Shown here piece by piece: positions 21,222 through 32,503 of a stretch of 64,000 nt of DNA (positions are counted from its first letter, which is position 1; each line of letters starts with the position of its first letter). Location of the stretch: assembly GCF_026013525.1 (NCBI RefSeq), contig NZ_JAPDRA010000005.1, positions 210,333 to 274,332 on the forward strand, in the 5' to 3' direction. The notes under the pieces are model-generated. The model worked only from the letters and a program-made list of their open reading frames with translations. It was not told the DNA's origin and searched no databases. Both the position numbers and the translations under genes were made by a program. Origin of the DNA: Sphingomonas canadensis (GTDB lineage Bacteria > Pseudomonadota > Alphaproteobacteria > Sphingomonadales > Sphingomonadaceae).

Positions 21222-22103
21222 TCAGGCCGGGCGGCCTCCCAGCCATAGGGCTAGGTTGGCCGCGTAGCGGCGGATGGCGCGCTGGGCCTCCGGGGCGTGG
21301 CGCAGGCCGTCGCCGGGGGCTTCGCTGACGAAGCTGGGACAGCCCGTCGCGGGGTCCCAGTTGTAATCGGCGAAATGATGGAAGGTGGATTGCGCCAGCG
21401 CCGGGCCGTGTCCTGCGGAGCGCTCGAACGCGACGGCGATGTTGAAGGTCCGCCCGGTCGTCCGGCTGGTGCCGGTGGTGATCACGCGGGCCGTGGGGTC
21501 GCCCGGCGGGGCGCCCACCGCGCCCTCATGCGGGTGCGCGGGCAGATACCGGATCAGGCCGCCGGGCGCATCAGGATCGCGGAGCAGGGCATGGGGCTCT
21601 CCCAGCGGCGCGATCTCCTGGAAATCGCCGTTCGCGCCCGAATGATAGTTGGGCCACAGGATATAGCCGGTCTCGCGATCGTCGGGCACGTGGCGCGTGC
21701 CGTCCGGATCGGGATTGTGGCTGTGGAAGAAATGCGCGCTGCCGACGCCGCCCAGCGTGCAGACGGAGCAGCCCAAATCCATATGATCGCGCGTGACCAT
21801 CAGCCCGCCGCCCCGGCGCCAGAACCGGTCGATCGCCGCGCAATCGGCGGGATCCAGCCCGTCGCCGGTATCCACTGCGAACAGCCAGAGCGCGTCGTAA
21901 TCCGAAGCGTCGATCGTCGAGAGCACCGGGTCCGGACTGCCGGGCCCGGTACGGTCGCGCGCGGTGACGTGGCAGAGCGGCGCGCCGTCGGGGCCGGTCA
22001 GCCCCGCCACGTGATCGCGCAGCAGCGAGAATCGCCCGATGTGCCAATCGTCGGCGATCGGCGGGATCGTGGTCTGCAGCAGGATGCGAATCGGTGAAGC
22101 CAT
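21222..22103 (-). CDS. ThuA-like / type-1 glutamine-amidotransferase-fold protein
   Basis: A 293-residue soluble protein. The segment YDALWLFAVDTGDGLDPADC followed by RFWRRGGGLMVTRDHMDLG looks like the flavodoxin-like core of ThuA and trehalose-utilisation proteins, where a body floats between strands and a Gly-rich turn. A Cys pair (GCSVCTLGG) and several His residues (SAHFFHSHNPDPDG) suggest a metal site. The function is unknown. It is convergent with the tRNA-Pro gene. Confidence 0.6.
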   Translation of the reverse strand: MASPIRILLQTTIPPIADDWHIGRFSLLRDHVAGLTGPDGAPLCHVTARDRTGPGSPDPVLSTIDASDYDALWLFAVDTGDGLDPADCAAIDRFWRRGGGLMVTRDHMDLGCSVCTLGGVGSAHFFHSHNPDPDGTRHVPDDRETGYILWPNYHSGANGDFQEIAPLGEPHALLRDPDAPGGLIRYLPAHPHEGAVGAPPGDPTARVITTGTSRTTGRTFNIAVAFERSAGHGPALAQSTFHHFADYNWDPATGCPSFVSEAPGDGLRHAPEAQRAIRRYAANLALWLGGRPA

Positions 22104-22271
22104 GATGTCCTCCCGGGCGGGGCCGTGGCGGGGAGGGCAGGGCCGCTCCGCGCCGGCGCGTGACGGAATATCGGCGCGAACCTGGCATCCTGCAACCGGG
22201 CTGTCCGCCTTCGGGAGGAAGGCTGCGGACCGGCGTGGCGCCCCCGCGCGGACTGGAGCTCCGCCCGAATC

Positions 22272-22298
22272 AAAAAGGGCGCCCCTTGCGGGACGCCC
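22272..22298 (-). terminator. Rho-independent terminator with GCAA tetraloop
   Basis: On the minus strand a 9-bp stem closed by a GCAA loop is followed directly by five T residues. It lies 42 bases after the stop of the small lipoprotein gene. Confidence 0.85.
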
Positions 22299-22339
22299 CC
22301 TTGATCTCGACCCAGGCCGCCAGGCGGCCTGGACGCGAA

Positions 22340-22531
22340 TTACATCGCGTTGCCGGTCACGTTCTCGACCGGGGCGCCGACGTTCTCGGCCATCACGTCC
22401 GCGCCGTTGTCATAATCGCTGACATTGGCTTCGACGGTGTTGGCTTCGGTGGTGTTGTTGGTGGCCGCAGGCGTGCAGGCCGCAAGCGTCATCAGGCCGG
22501 CGGCAGCAGCAACAGTGAGGACCTTCTTCAT
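22340..22531 (-). CDS. Small lipoprotein, Asn/Val/Glu-rich
   Basis: A 63-residue precursor. A basic start (MKKVLTVAAAAG) leads to the lipobox LAAC with the lipidated Cys at position 21. The mature part is rich in Thr, Asn, Glu and Val with no recognisable domain. It resembles the size and style of entericidin-like lipoproteins but lacks their sequence. The ATG at 22531 is chosen because it begins the signal peptide; a strong terminator follows the gene. Confidence 0.75.
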   Translation of the reverse strand: MKKVLTVAAAAGLMTLAACTPAATNNTTEANTVEANVSDYDNGADVMAENVGAPVENVTGNAM

Positions 22532-22786
22532 CTCGGTTGCTCCCAATGATAAGCAATCATTCGCGGCCGGCCCGATTGCCGTCGCGAAGCTGTCCACATA
22601 GCGGTAGTTACGTTTGCGTCAATCGCAATTTCGGTCGCCGTTCCCGCTGTTGGACAAATTTCCGCCCGTTTTACGCCATCGGACGGCCATATACACGCAC
22701 CGCAGAACCCCCCTCCCGGAAGCCTTCGTTGCAACGCCGCAATTATCACGAAGCGGCGTACCGGGCGAGCTTTTTTGTGTGTCCGG

Positions 22787-24166
22787 TCACGGACGCGGAG
22801 TCACCGGACCGATATCCTCGTGTGCATCCGCAACAACGGCCAGCATTGCTGTCCAAGCCGCCACATTCTGCCGCAGTTGGGCGGGGTCGATCTTGTCGAG
22901 CGTGTCGTCCGCCGTGTGGTGCAGATCGAAGTAGCGGCTGCCCGACTGGGCCAGGTCGATCGCCGCCACGCCAGCGCGGTGGAGCGGCGCGATGTCGGTG
23001 CCGTCGCCGCCGATCGCCGGGCCGCGCGCGATGCCGAGCGGAAGCAGCGCGGCGGCCACCCGATCCCCCACGGCCCTTGCGTTTTCGGGCAGGTTGAACT
23101 CCACCTTCCAGATGCGGTCCGCGCCGAAATCGCTTTCGCTCGCGGTGGCGTGGCGCTCGCTCTTGTGCGCCTCGAAATAGGCCTTGGCGCCGAACGCGCC
23201 GACCTCTTCCGATCCGGCGAAGAGGATACGGATCGTGCGCCGGGGCGTGCCCGCCTGCTGGATTCGCCGGGCGGCGGCGGCCACGATCCCGCAGCCCGCG
23301 GCATCGTCGATCGCGCCGGTGCCCAGGTCCCAGCTATCGAGGTGGCAGGCGACCACGACGATTCCCGCGGCCGGATCGCTGCCCGGCACCTCGGCGATGA
23401 CGTTGCCCGATTCGGCCTGCTTCACGGTGGAGGGCGTGAGCGTCAGCCTAAGCGTCACCGGCTTGCCGCGCGCCACGATGCGCTCAAGCTGCTCGGCATC
23501 AGGCACGGAGAGCGCGCCGGCGGGGATCGGCGCCACGCCCTCTTCGAAGCGGGTGTTCCCGGTGTGGGGCGTGCGGTGATAATCGGTGCCGATCGATCGG
23601 ATCACGATCGCCGCCGCGCCCTTCTTCGCCGCGACGTTCGGCCCCTGGGTGCGCACCGGGCCGAACGCGCCATAGCTCGATCCGTCCTGGGTGGCGGTCA
23701 TCCGGTGAGTGATGAAAACGATCTTGCCCTTCACCGCGGCATCCGGCGCGGCCTTCAGCGCATCGAGCGAGGCGAACATCACCACCTCCGCCTCAACGCC
23801 CTTCGGCCCGGTGGCACCGGAATTGCCCAGCGCGGTGACGGTCAGCTTCTGGGGGAAGGGGCCGGTCACCTCGGCGCGCTCGTCGCCGCGCAGCCATACC
23901 GGCATCATATAGGGCTCGATGCGGACGTTGGCGAAGCCCTGGGCCTTCAGCCACGCCTCCGCCCAGGCGCGGCCGCGCGCCTCGGCCGGGGTGCCGGCGG
24001 GGCGGGGGCCAACCTCGGTCGTGATGCCTTCGATGAAATCCCAGGCAAGCGTGTCCTGGAGCGCGGCATCGCGCAGCGCGGCGGGATCGAGCGGCTGGGC
24101 CAGGGCGGGGAGGGGCAGGAGCAGCGCGGCAAGCGCGGCGGCGACGCGATACTGGGGCTTGTGCAT
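22787..24166 (-). CDS. M28-family zinc aminopeptidase, secreted
   Basis: A 459-residue peptidase with a signal peptide (ALLLPLPALAQ). A protease-associated domain lies at about residues 125-240. The peptidase core starts with the metal-binding ACHLDSWDLGTGAIDDAAG and contains FAGSEEVGAFGAKAY with the catalytic Glu pair; DLHHTADDTLDKID supplies the last metal His. It resembles plasma glutamate carboxypeptidase-type dipeptidases that act on peptides in the periplasm. It is divergent from ettA. The 255 bases between its stop and the small lipoprotein gene hold no visible gene. Confidence 0.9.
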   Translation of the reverse strand: MHKPQYRVAAALAALLLPLPALAQPLDPAALRDAALQDTLAWDFIEGITTEVGPRPAGTPAEARGRAWAEAWLKAQGFANVRIEPYMMPVWLRGDERAEVTGPFPQKLTVTALGNSGATGPKGVEAEVVMFASLDALKAAPDAAVKGKIVFITHRMTATQDGSSYGAFGPVRTQGPNVAAKKGAAAIVIRSIGTDYHRTPHTGNTRFEEGVAPIPAGALSVPDAEQLERIVARGKPVTLRLTLTPSTVKQAESGNVIAEVPGSDPAAGIVVVACHLDSWDLGTGAIDDAAGCGIVAAAARRIQQAGTPRRTIRILFAGSEEVGAFGAKAYFEAHKSERHATASESDFGADRIWKVEFNLPENARAVGDRVAAALLPLGIARGPAIGGDGTDIAPLHRAGVAAIDLAQSGSRYFDLHHTADDTLDKIDPAQLRQNVAAWTAMLAVVADAHEDIGPVTPRP

Positions 24167-24270
24167 ATCCGCCTGCTAATCGGCGTGCGGGCGTTTGCCA
24201 ACCGGCCGGGCCATCGCTACATGCGCAGCCGAAAATCCCGCATCCCAGCTACCCGACGGAGACCCGCACC

Positions 24271-25950
<1,680 letters not shown>

Positions 25951-26668
25951 GGTTGCATGGCGACGCGCGCTGCGCCGGTGAAGTCTGAGGGAATGCTCTA
26001 GTCGGTGAAGGGGCAGGAATCAGTGTGATATAAAGCGCCGGCGCAAGCCAAAGAGATATGTAGAATGTTCGCTTCATCTGCTTGCGCGTTATTAGAATCA
26101 ATACCGCAACCAAGGCGTATGCGCGATACCATTTGGCGTATCTATGTCCGGATACGATATCAGTGAATAATACCAGCCAATAATCTATGTCGTCATGACT
26201 TACTGGGCAGCGTTCCAAGCTATGATTATAGCGTGAACTGTAGGTTTTTAGGGCATCTAGTAAATGATCTTCTCTGCTATTAGCTTCAATAACAGCCGCA
26301 GTTAGATCGTCACCAATCTCGCGAAGTTGTCTGGCGCTGTTATCTAGCTGATACGATCTGACATAATTCTCTCCGCGTTCAATGAGGCTAAATGCAACAA
26401 TAAATACCGGCAGAAGTATTCCAATAGATTGGAATTTTATCCTAATGTCTCCTGAAATATCTAGCGATCCTGGTAATAGAAGGTATGATATAGCTATGGA
26501 CCATAGGGATAGTACGACCACGGTTAGCTGAGCTAAATTCCAATCAAATCGAATTCGCTTTGAAGCGCTAAATCGACATGATGATGTAATTCTCATTCTC
26601 TCTTGGATTTGCCAAATTTTGCTAACCAGTGACGATTCGGTCTCGCCTGTTGTGTCGTTGCTGCCCAT

Positions 26669-27021
26669 GCTCCCCCTCTCCCCAATATTGGAAAGCTAGC
26701 AGATTAGAATAGCACCCTGTCCATCTGTCGCAATAGCGATCATAACTGTCGATATTTCCAAAATATGTGGATATTGGGACGGGGTTTTTAGCTCTTCAGG
26801 CTTTCATAATATTGCCTTATGGGCGCTGAATTTCTGATAGATATTTTTGTTTATCAATGGCTTAAATGAATGTGAGCGTTGGCCTGCCATTTGAGCTCCA
26901 ACGTTGATACCGGACTCGCATTCATCATATGTTGTTTCTGGCTTTTTTCGTAGGATTATCGATTCCACGTGCTTTGAGACGATTGAATATTTATGTTTGG
27001 CGTGGCTTGAATGTCCGCCCG
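26669..27021. other. AT-rich intergenic DNA, right part of the SLATT islet
   Basis: About 350 bases of AT-rich DNA with no convincing gene. Its composition matches the SLATT-type gene and changes to the normal GC-rich style at about 27,000. It separates the SLATT gene from the GNAT gene and probably holds the SLATT promoter. A short open frame on the minus strand (26804-27037) lacks coding features. Confidence 0.7.
26706..26733 (-). promoter_or_regulatory. Possible sigma-70-type promoter for the SLATT gene
   Basis: On the minus strand TTGCGA (26728-26733) and TATTCT (26706-26711) are 16 bases apart, each matching four of six consensus bases. The predicted start lies about 30 bases before the ribosome binding site. 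Confidence 0.35.
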
Positions 27022-27483
27022 ATGCCTCCCGCCCCACCCATCACCTATCGCCGCTGGTCCGGCCCGATTGCGGGTGCGGTGCCGTTGCTTCAGGCGCTCT
27101 CGGCGCGGGTGTTCGAGGAATATTCGCCCGCCTATCTTCCAGATCGGATCGGCGCTGCCGCCGATCCGCTGCTCTGGCTGGCCGAGCGTGACGGGAACGC
27201 GCTGGGGTTCAAGCTGGGATATCGCCGCGGGCCGAAGCTGCTGCTTTCCTGGCTCGGCGGGGTCGCGCCGGAGGCGCGGCGGATGGGCGTGGCCTCGGCG
27301 CTGATGGTGCGGCAGCACCAGTCGGCCCGCGAGGCGGGATACCGCTTTGTCGAGACGCGCACCCGTGCGCCCAACAATGCGATGCTGATCCTCAACCTGC
27401 GCCACGGCTTCCATATCGTGGGTGCGGAGATCGACCCGCGCGGATTCCTGAAGGTGATCCAGCGCAAGGAACTGACCGTATGA
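27022..27483 (+). CDS. GNAT family N-acetyltransferase
   Basis: A 153-residue acetyltransferase. The acetyl-CoA loop is in GVAPEARRMGVASALMVRQHQ (R-x-x-G-x-A type), followed by the family helix and NNAMLILNLRHGFHIVG. The substrate cannot be told. No ribosome binding site is visible at the ATG (27022); the DNA just upstream belongs to the AT-rich islet, so the native 5' region may have been displaced. The stop overlaps the ATG of the deaminase (ATGA). Confidence 0.8.
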   Translation: MPPAPPITYRRWSGPIAGAVPLLQALSARVFEEYSPAYLPDRIGAAADPLLWLAERDGNALGFKLGYRRGPKLLLSWLGGVAPEARRMGVASALMVRQHQSAREAGYRFVETRTRAPNNAMLILNLRHGFHIVGAEIDPRGFLKVIQRKELTV

Positions 27484-27926
27484 CGCAATGGGATCCCACG
27501 CTCGTCACACGTGCATATGCGCTGGCGTTAAAATCCTTCGAGGAGGGCGGCTGTCCAATCGGATCGGTGCTGGTGCGCGGACCGGAGATATTGGGGGAGG
27601 GGCACAACCAGCGTGTGCAGAAGGGCGATCCGATCGCGCATGGCGAGATGGATGCGATCCGCAACGCCGGACGGCAGAAAAGCTATCGCGACACCACGCT
27701 CTACACCTCGCTCAGCCCGTGCATGATGTGCGCGGGCACGATCGTGCAGCTCAAGATCCCCCGCGTCGTGATTGCGGAGAACACGACCTTCGGCGGCAAC
27801 GAGGATTTCCTGCGCGCCCACGGTGTCGAGGTGACGGTGGTGAACGACGCACGCTGCATCGCGCTGATGCGGCGCTTCATCGCCGAACGGCCCGAGCTGT
27901 GGAACGAGGATATCGCCGAGGAATAG
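27480..27926 (+). CDS. Cytosine/nucleoside deaminase (yeast FCY1-like)
   Basis: A 148-residue zinc deaminase. The zinc and catalytic residues are H54 and E56 (HGEMDAI) with C81 and C84 (PCMMC). The segment DTTLYTSLSPC and the C-terminal RPELWNEDI closely resemble the small cytosine deaminase of yeast rather than tRNA adenosine deaminase. It would convert cytosine to uracil or a related base. The ATGA overlap with the GNAT gene shows they are co-translated. Confidence 0.85.
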   Translation: MTQWDPTLVTRAYALALKSFEEGGCPIGSVLVRGPEILGEGHNQRVQKGDPIAHGEMDAIRNAGRQKSYRDTTLYTSLSPCMMCAGTIVQLKIPRVVIAENTTFGGNEDFLRAHGVEVTVVNDARCIALMRRFIAERPELWNEDIAEE

Positions 27927-27933
27927 CCCCGGC

Positions 27934-28281
27934 TCAGCGCTCCCGCCCGGCGTTCGCGGCGGCGTTATGCTCGTAGATCCAGACGGAATCGCCGATGACC
28001 GTGGTCACCTTTTTCCGGATATATTCGGATTCCAACGGCTTGGCGGGATCATAGCCTTCATAGGCGTCCAGATCGGCGATCACCTTGGGATCGGCGGTCT
28101 CATGCACCTCGCCTGCTACCTGGCCTTCGCCGCCCAGCGTCAGGCCGGGGTAGAGGCCCAGATCGCGCACCGTGCCGTTCACCGCGTCGTCGCCCACGAA
28201 GCGCATCCGCTCGCCCAGGCGGAACTGGGCGTGTCCGCGCTGGCCGCGCCGCAGCAGGCCGTAGAAGAAGAAGCGTTCCAT
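27934..28281 (-). CDS. Gamma-glutamylcyclotransferase family protein
   Basis: A 115-residue protein with the GGCT fold: FFFYGLLRRGQRGHA at the N-terminus (Tyr-Gly-Leu loop), LYPGLTLGGEGQVAGEV and a DAYEGYDP motif carrying the catalytic Glu. It probably processes gamma-glutamyl peptides or acts as a related cyclotransferase. A GTG at 28293, four residues upstream, overlaps the previous stop (GTGA) and is an alternative start. Confidence 0.82.
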   Translation of the reverse strand: MERFFFYGLLRRGQRGHAQFRLGERMRFVGDDAVNGTVRDLGLYPGLTLGGEGQVAGEVHETADPKVIADLDAYEGYDPAKPLESEYIRKKVTTVIGDSVWIYEHNAAANAGRER

Positions 28282-28289
28282 CGCGCCGC

Positions 28290-28757
28290 TCACATCGGGC
28301 CGAAGCAGCGCGCGAGGCGCGTGAGCACCGGGCCGTAGCGTTTCTGCGCGGACTGGGGATAGGTCAGCTCGAACGACAGCAGCTTGCCGTCGTGCAGGAA
28401 GGTGCGTGCATAGAAGACGCGGTTCCCCGCCAGGCCGGAGATGGTGGCCGATTCGCCCTTGCGCGCGCGATAGGTGACGCGGCCGCCCGGCCCCTTCAGG
28501 CGCATGCCCTGCCGCTCGATCTCGCCCTTCAGCGAGGTGTCGAGCGCATTGTAGCGGCCATAGACCGCCAGTTCGGCACCGTCGGCAGCGAGGAAGCGCT
28601 GGCCGTCGCCGTTGGGGGCCTCGCCCTGAGGGATCAGCAGATCGGCCGGATAGCAGATGCCATATTCGAAGCGTGCGTTGGCATAGACCGGCCAGTCGCC
28701 GCCCTGCGCGGGCGCGGCGCCGGCCAGCATCGCAAGCAGAAATACGCCACCGGCCAT
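28290..28757 (-). CDS. Secreted protein of unknown function
   Basis: A 155-residue protein with a signal peptide (FLLAMLAGAAPAQG). The mature part is a single small domain with NARFEYGICYPADLLIPQGE at its start and a C-terminal Cys. It resembles secreted hypothetical proteins common in sphingomonads; no function is known. GGGAGG lies seven bases before the ATG at 28757, which decides the start over a TTG 15 bases upstream. It is coupled to the downstream cyclotransferase gene. Confidence 0.72.
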   Translation of the reverse strand: MAGGVFLLAMLAGAAPAQGGDWPVYANARFEYGICYPADLLIPQGEAPNGDGQRFLAADGAELAVYGRYNALDTSLKGEIERQGMRLKGPGGRVTYRARKGESATISGLAGNRVFYARTFLHDGKLLSFELTYPQSAQKRYGPVLTRLARCFGPM

Positions 28758-28931
28758 CGCCGTTCCTCCCAATAGTGCAACCGGCGCCGCGCGTACGGCC
28801 GCGCCAGTGTAGTGCGAGATGCGCGCGGATTGAACCGGTCCGTTTCCCGGTCAAGCCGGAGGAACGGCACCCGCCCGGACAGCGCTGGCCTCAGGCGGGA
28901 ATCGCCCTGGAGGGAGAGCGGCCCCGCGCCG

Positions 28932-29207
28932 TCAGGCCGTGAAGCGCTTGGTGAAGCCGCGGCCGGGATCGCCGGTGTCGGGAAAGGCCTCCACATCGGT
29001 GACCTGCGCCAGCGGCGGCCCTTCGCGGCATGCGGCGACCAGCGCGCCGATCGCGCCTTCCTCGCCGCTGGCCAGCATCTCTACTCGGCCGTCGCGCAGG
29101 TTGCGCACCCAGCCCGTCAGCCCCAGCCCGCGTGCGGTGCGCACCGTCCAGTCGCGATAGCCGACCTGATGCACCCGCCCCGACACGTAGATACGCTGTG
29201 TCGTCAT
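28932..29207 (-). CDS. acyP: Acylphosphatase
   Basis: A 91-residue acylphosphatase, hydrolysing carboxyl-phosphate bonds of small metabolites. The signature VSGRVHQVGYRDWTVRTARG and GWVRNLRDGRVE are present, with catalytic Arg18 and Asn36. The length is canonical. The ATG at 29207 is chosen because the longer frame upstream lacks conserved sequence. Confidence 0.95.
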   Translation of the reverse strand: MTTQRIYVSGRVHQVGYRDWTVRTARGLGLTGWVRNLRDGRVEMLASGEEGAIGALVAACREGPPLAQVTDVEAFPDTGDPGRGFTKRFTA

Positions 29208-29303
29208 TCCGATCCTCACCGGGCCGGAATACGCCCCGGCCGCGCGCATCCTAGCAAGCCGTAGGCAAGCAGGGGAGCCCGGGGGGTGATCGCCCCGGCG
29301 CGC

Positions 29304-29337
29304 AAAAGCCTCCCCTCGCGGACATGCGGGGGGAGGC
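29304..29337 (-). terminator. Rho-independent terminator after the DoxX gene
   Basis: On the minus strand an 8-bp GCCTCCCC stem with a 14-base loop is followed by TTTT, 27 bases downstream of the DoxX-family stop codon. Confidence 0.75.
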
Positions 29338-29364
29338 ATGGCGGCTTTGGGGTTCGTTACCGGT

Positions 29365-29757
<393 letters not shown>

Positions 29758-29900
29758 TGGGATTCTCCCGTTGTGGTGCGACGGAAGATGGTTGCGCTGG
29801 CGGCACGAACAATGGCCGTGCGGGAAACGCATGGTTTCCGGCGGGCGCGCGATCCGGCGGGGCTGTTCTCGGCTTCGCTGAACCCGTTCCGGCTCTGCGC

Positions 29901-30377
29901 TCAGGGATAGGCGATCGCCATCACCTCATATTCGCGCTCGCCGGCGGGCAGCGCCACGCGCCGCAGGTCGCCGATCGCGGCGCCGCGCAGCGCCCGGGCC
30001 AGGGGAGCGTTCCAGCCGACCAGCCCCTTGCCGGCGTCGGCCTCGTCATCGCCCACAAGAGTCAGCGTGCGATGATTGTCGTCCTCGTCCGCGATGGTGA
30101 CGGTGGCGCCGAACCAGACGCGGCCCTTGTCCTCCTGCCGCGCGGGATCGATCACCTTGGCGGCCTTCATCCGCTTCGAGAGCCAGCCGAGCCGCCGGTC
30201 GAGCTCGCGCAGCCGCTTGCGGCCATAGATATAGTCGCCGTTTTCCGAACGGTCGCCGTTGCCCGCGGCCCAGGAGATGGTTTCCACCAGTTGCGGCCGC
30301 TCGGTGCCGAACAGCGCGTCATATTCGGACTTCAGCGCGGCATAGCCGGCGGGGGTGATATAGTTGGGGCGATCCAT
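29901..30377 (-). CDS. greB: Transcription elongation factor GreB
   Basis: A 158-residue factor that stimulates transcript cleavage by backtracked RNA polymerase. The N-terminal coiled coil (YITPAGYAALKSEYDAL and the GDRSENGDYIYGRKRLRELDRR tip segment with its acidic residues) and the C-terminal FKBP-like domain (GKGLVGWNAPLARALRGAAIGD) are present. The GDYIYGRKRLRE tip is of GreB rather than GreA type. Confidence 0.93.
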   Translation of the reverse strand: MDRPNYITPAGYAALKSEYDALFGTERPQLVETISWAAGNGDRSENGDYIYGRKRLRELDRRLGWLSKRMKAAKVIDPARQEDKGRVWFGATVTIADEDDNHRTLTLVGDDEADAGKGLVGWNAPLARALRGAAIGDLRRVALPAGEREYEVMAIAYP

Positions 30378-30414
30378 CGCGCTACCTAGCCCCGCCGGGC
30401 CAGCCCTGGGAAGC

Positions 30415-32430
30415 TCAACCCGGCGGCGACTTGCCCAGATACCAGCTCAGGTTCGCCGGCCCGCGGCTGCGCGCGCGCTGGGGGTTCATCAGGTCATAGA
30501 CCACGGCGTTCTCCAGCACGCGCTGGACATAGTTCTTCGTTTCGAAGATCGGGATCTTCTCCACCCATTCGACGATGTCGACGCCGGGGGTGCGCGGATC
30601 GCCGTTGGCGCGGATCCACTTGTTCACATTGCCCGGCCCGGCGTTGTACGCGGCCACCGCCAGCGGATAGCTGCCATAGATGCCGAACACCCGCTTGAAA
30701 TAGCTGGTGCCCAGGTGGATGTTGTAATCCGTGTCCACCGTCAGCGCGTCGCGATTGTATGCCATGCCCAGCGATCTGGCCATTTCGGCGGCGGTGCCGG
30801 GCATGAGCTGCATCAGCCCGCGCGCGCCCGCGTGGCTGATGGCGGCGCGATCGAACTGGCTTTCCTGCCGCGCGATGGCGTGGATGATCGTCCAGTAATC
30901 CTGCTGCGCCTCGGGCACGCGGACGGAGGGGTATCCGGTGGCGGTATAGTCCGACAGGCCGTTCTGCAGCGCGCTGCGCCCCACCATCACGCCCAGATCG
31001 GGGCGGCCGATCGCGCGGCTCAGTTCCGCGGCGAGCACGTGATCGCTGTCGCTCGACGCATCGTTGGCGATCTGGCGGACGAACAGGCTTTGGTCGCGAT
31101 ACTCGCCCATCGTGCCGAGCTGCTGCGCGGCGCGCACCACCTCGCGCCGGTAGAAGGCGTCGCGCGCGGCCGGGTCCACCGCCCGTGCCGAGAAATCGGC
31201 CGGCGCCTTCAGCGGGCGGCCCAGCCGCTCGATCGCGAGCTGGCCGTAATAGAGGTCTGGGAAGCCTGCCGCGCGTTCGAAGAAGCCGGTTGCGGTGCCG
31301 GTGTCGCCGGCGGCCACCGCCGCGCGGGCGGCCCAATAGAGACCCTTCGATTGCGTCTGCGGCGTCTTCGATCCGCGCGAATAGCGTTCGAACATGCCCA
31401 CCGCTTCGGCCGGGCGGCCGAGCTTCTGCATCGCGGTGGTGCCCGCCAGCCAGACCAGGCTGGTGTAATCGTCGCGCTCGCCATAGGGCCGGTCGCTGAT
31501 CACCACATCGGGGGCGTAGGCGTCGTCGACCTTGCTGGCGATCAGATAGGCCTGGAAATGCTGGCCGTCGGCGGCGGCGCCCCGGGCGGCGGCGAGCAGC
31601 AGCTCATACCATTTCTCGACATTGCCGGGGCGGCTTACCAGCCTGCGCGGCTGGGCGAGATAGGCGCGCATCGCCACGCTCTGTCCGCTGTTGCGCAGCC
31701 ATGTGGCACGATCGGCGATATAGCCTGCATCGCCATAGCCTGCTTCGGCAGCAGCGTTGCCCCGGTCGTGCGCGTCGGCGGCGCCGGTGCGATAGGCGAG
31801 CCGCGCATCGAACACCTGGCGGCGGGCGGGGGATACCATCCCCAGCATCCGCCCGGCGGCGGTGGTGGCGCCCTGCCACAGCAGCATGTCCATGCGCGCG
31901 TCATGGTCCTCGGGACGCAGCGCGCCCGCGAAGGCGCCGAGCAGCCGGTTCTCGTCGTCGCCGCGCAGCACGCCCGAACGCCATGCGCGGCGGGCCTGGT
32001 CGTCCGCCTCCGCCTTGCGGCCCGAAGCAGCCAGCGCCTCGGCGAAGCGCAGGTTCCCCGCGGCAGTCAGCGGCGGAAAGCGTTCGAAGAATCGTACCGC
32101 AAGCCGTGGCGTCTCGGCCCCGCCGCCCTGGGCGGTCTCCGCCACCGCACGGCGGCTCGTCTCGCCCGGCCAGCCGGGGTGGGCGAGAAGAAAGTTCGCA
32201 TAGTCGGCGAAGGGAAACCCGTCCGACTGCTGGAGCCGGCGCCATTCGGCGAGCGCGCCCGCGATCTGGTCCGACTGGATATAGGCGGGAGCCTCGCGCG
32301 GGACGCCGCTCTCGATGGCCGCCTTGTACCATTCGAGCTGCGATTGCGTCATCTGCGAGGACGCGGCGACTGCGGTCACGCCCAGGGCCAGCAGCGCGCT
32401 CTTGATCACAGGAGCAAGCATGCTGGACAT
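30415..32430 (-). CDS. slt: Soluble lytic murein transglycosylase (Slt70-like)
   Basis: A 671-residue periplasmic enzyme that cleaves peptidoglycan to anhydromuropeptides. The N-terminus has a signal peptide (SALLALGVTAVAAS). A long helical superhelix follows, and the C-terminal SLT domain carries the catalytic Glu in AIARQESQFD, then SHAGARGLMQLMPGTA and AYNAGPGNVNKW. The start at 32430 begins the signal peptide. It is divergent from dapA with 73 bases between, so the two share a regulatory space. Confidence 0.93.
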   Translation of the reverse strand: MSSMLAPVIKSALLALGVTAVAASSQMTQSQLEWYKAAIESGVPREAPAYIQSDQIAGALAEWRRLQQSDGFPFADYANFLLAHPGWPGETSRRAVAETAQGGGAETPRLAVRFFERFPPLTAAGNLRFAEALAASGRKAEADDQARRAWRSGVLRGDDENRLLGAFAGALRPEDHDARMDMLLWQGATTAAGRMLGMVSPARRQVFDARLAYRTGAADAHDRGNAAAEAGYGDAGYIADRATWLRNSGQSVAMRAYLAQPRRLVSRPGNVEKWYELLLAAARGAAADGQHFQAYLIASKVDDAYAPDVVISDRPYGERDDYTSLVWLAGTTAMQKLGRPAEAVGMFERYSRGSKTPQTQSKGLYWAARAAVAAGDTGTATGFFERAAGFPDLYYGQLAIERLGRPLKAPADFSARAVDPAARDAFYRREVVRAAQQLGTMGEYRDQSLFVRQIANDASSDSDHVLAAELSRAIGRPDLGVMVGRSALQNGLSDYTATGYPSVRVPEAQQDYWTIIHAIARQESQFDRAAISHAGARGLMQLMPGTAAEMARSLGMAYNRDALTVDTDYNIHLGTSYFKRVFGIYGSYPLAVAAYNAGPGNVNKWIRANGDPRTPGVDIVEWVEKIPIFETKNYVQRVLENAVVYDLMNPQRARSRGPANLSWYLGKSPPG

Positions 32431-32503
32431 GATAGGGAATCCCGCCGTATCTGCCAGCCCGAATTCACGCCCCTGTACAAAATTAAGGATAATTTCGGGA
32501 CTT

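Noticed and set aside
26804..27037. 77-residue frame in the AT-rich islet
   Set aside because: No ribosome binding site, no hydrophobic or domain pattern; likely chance opening.
26929..27483. Longer start for the GNAT gene (adding 31 hydrophobic residues)
   Set aside because: The extension lies in AT-rich islet DNA and is not part of the GNAT fold.
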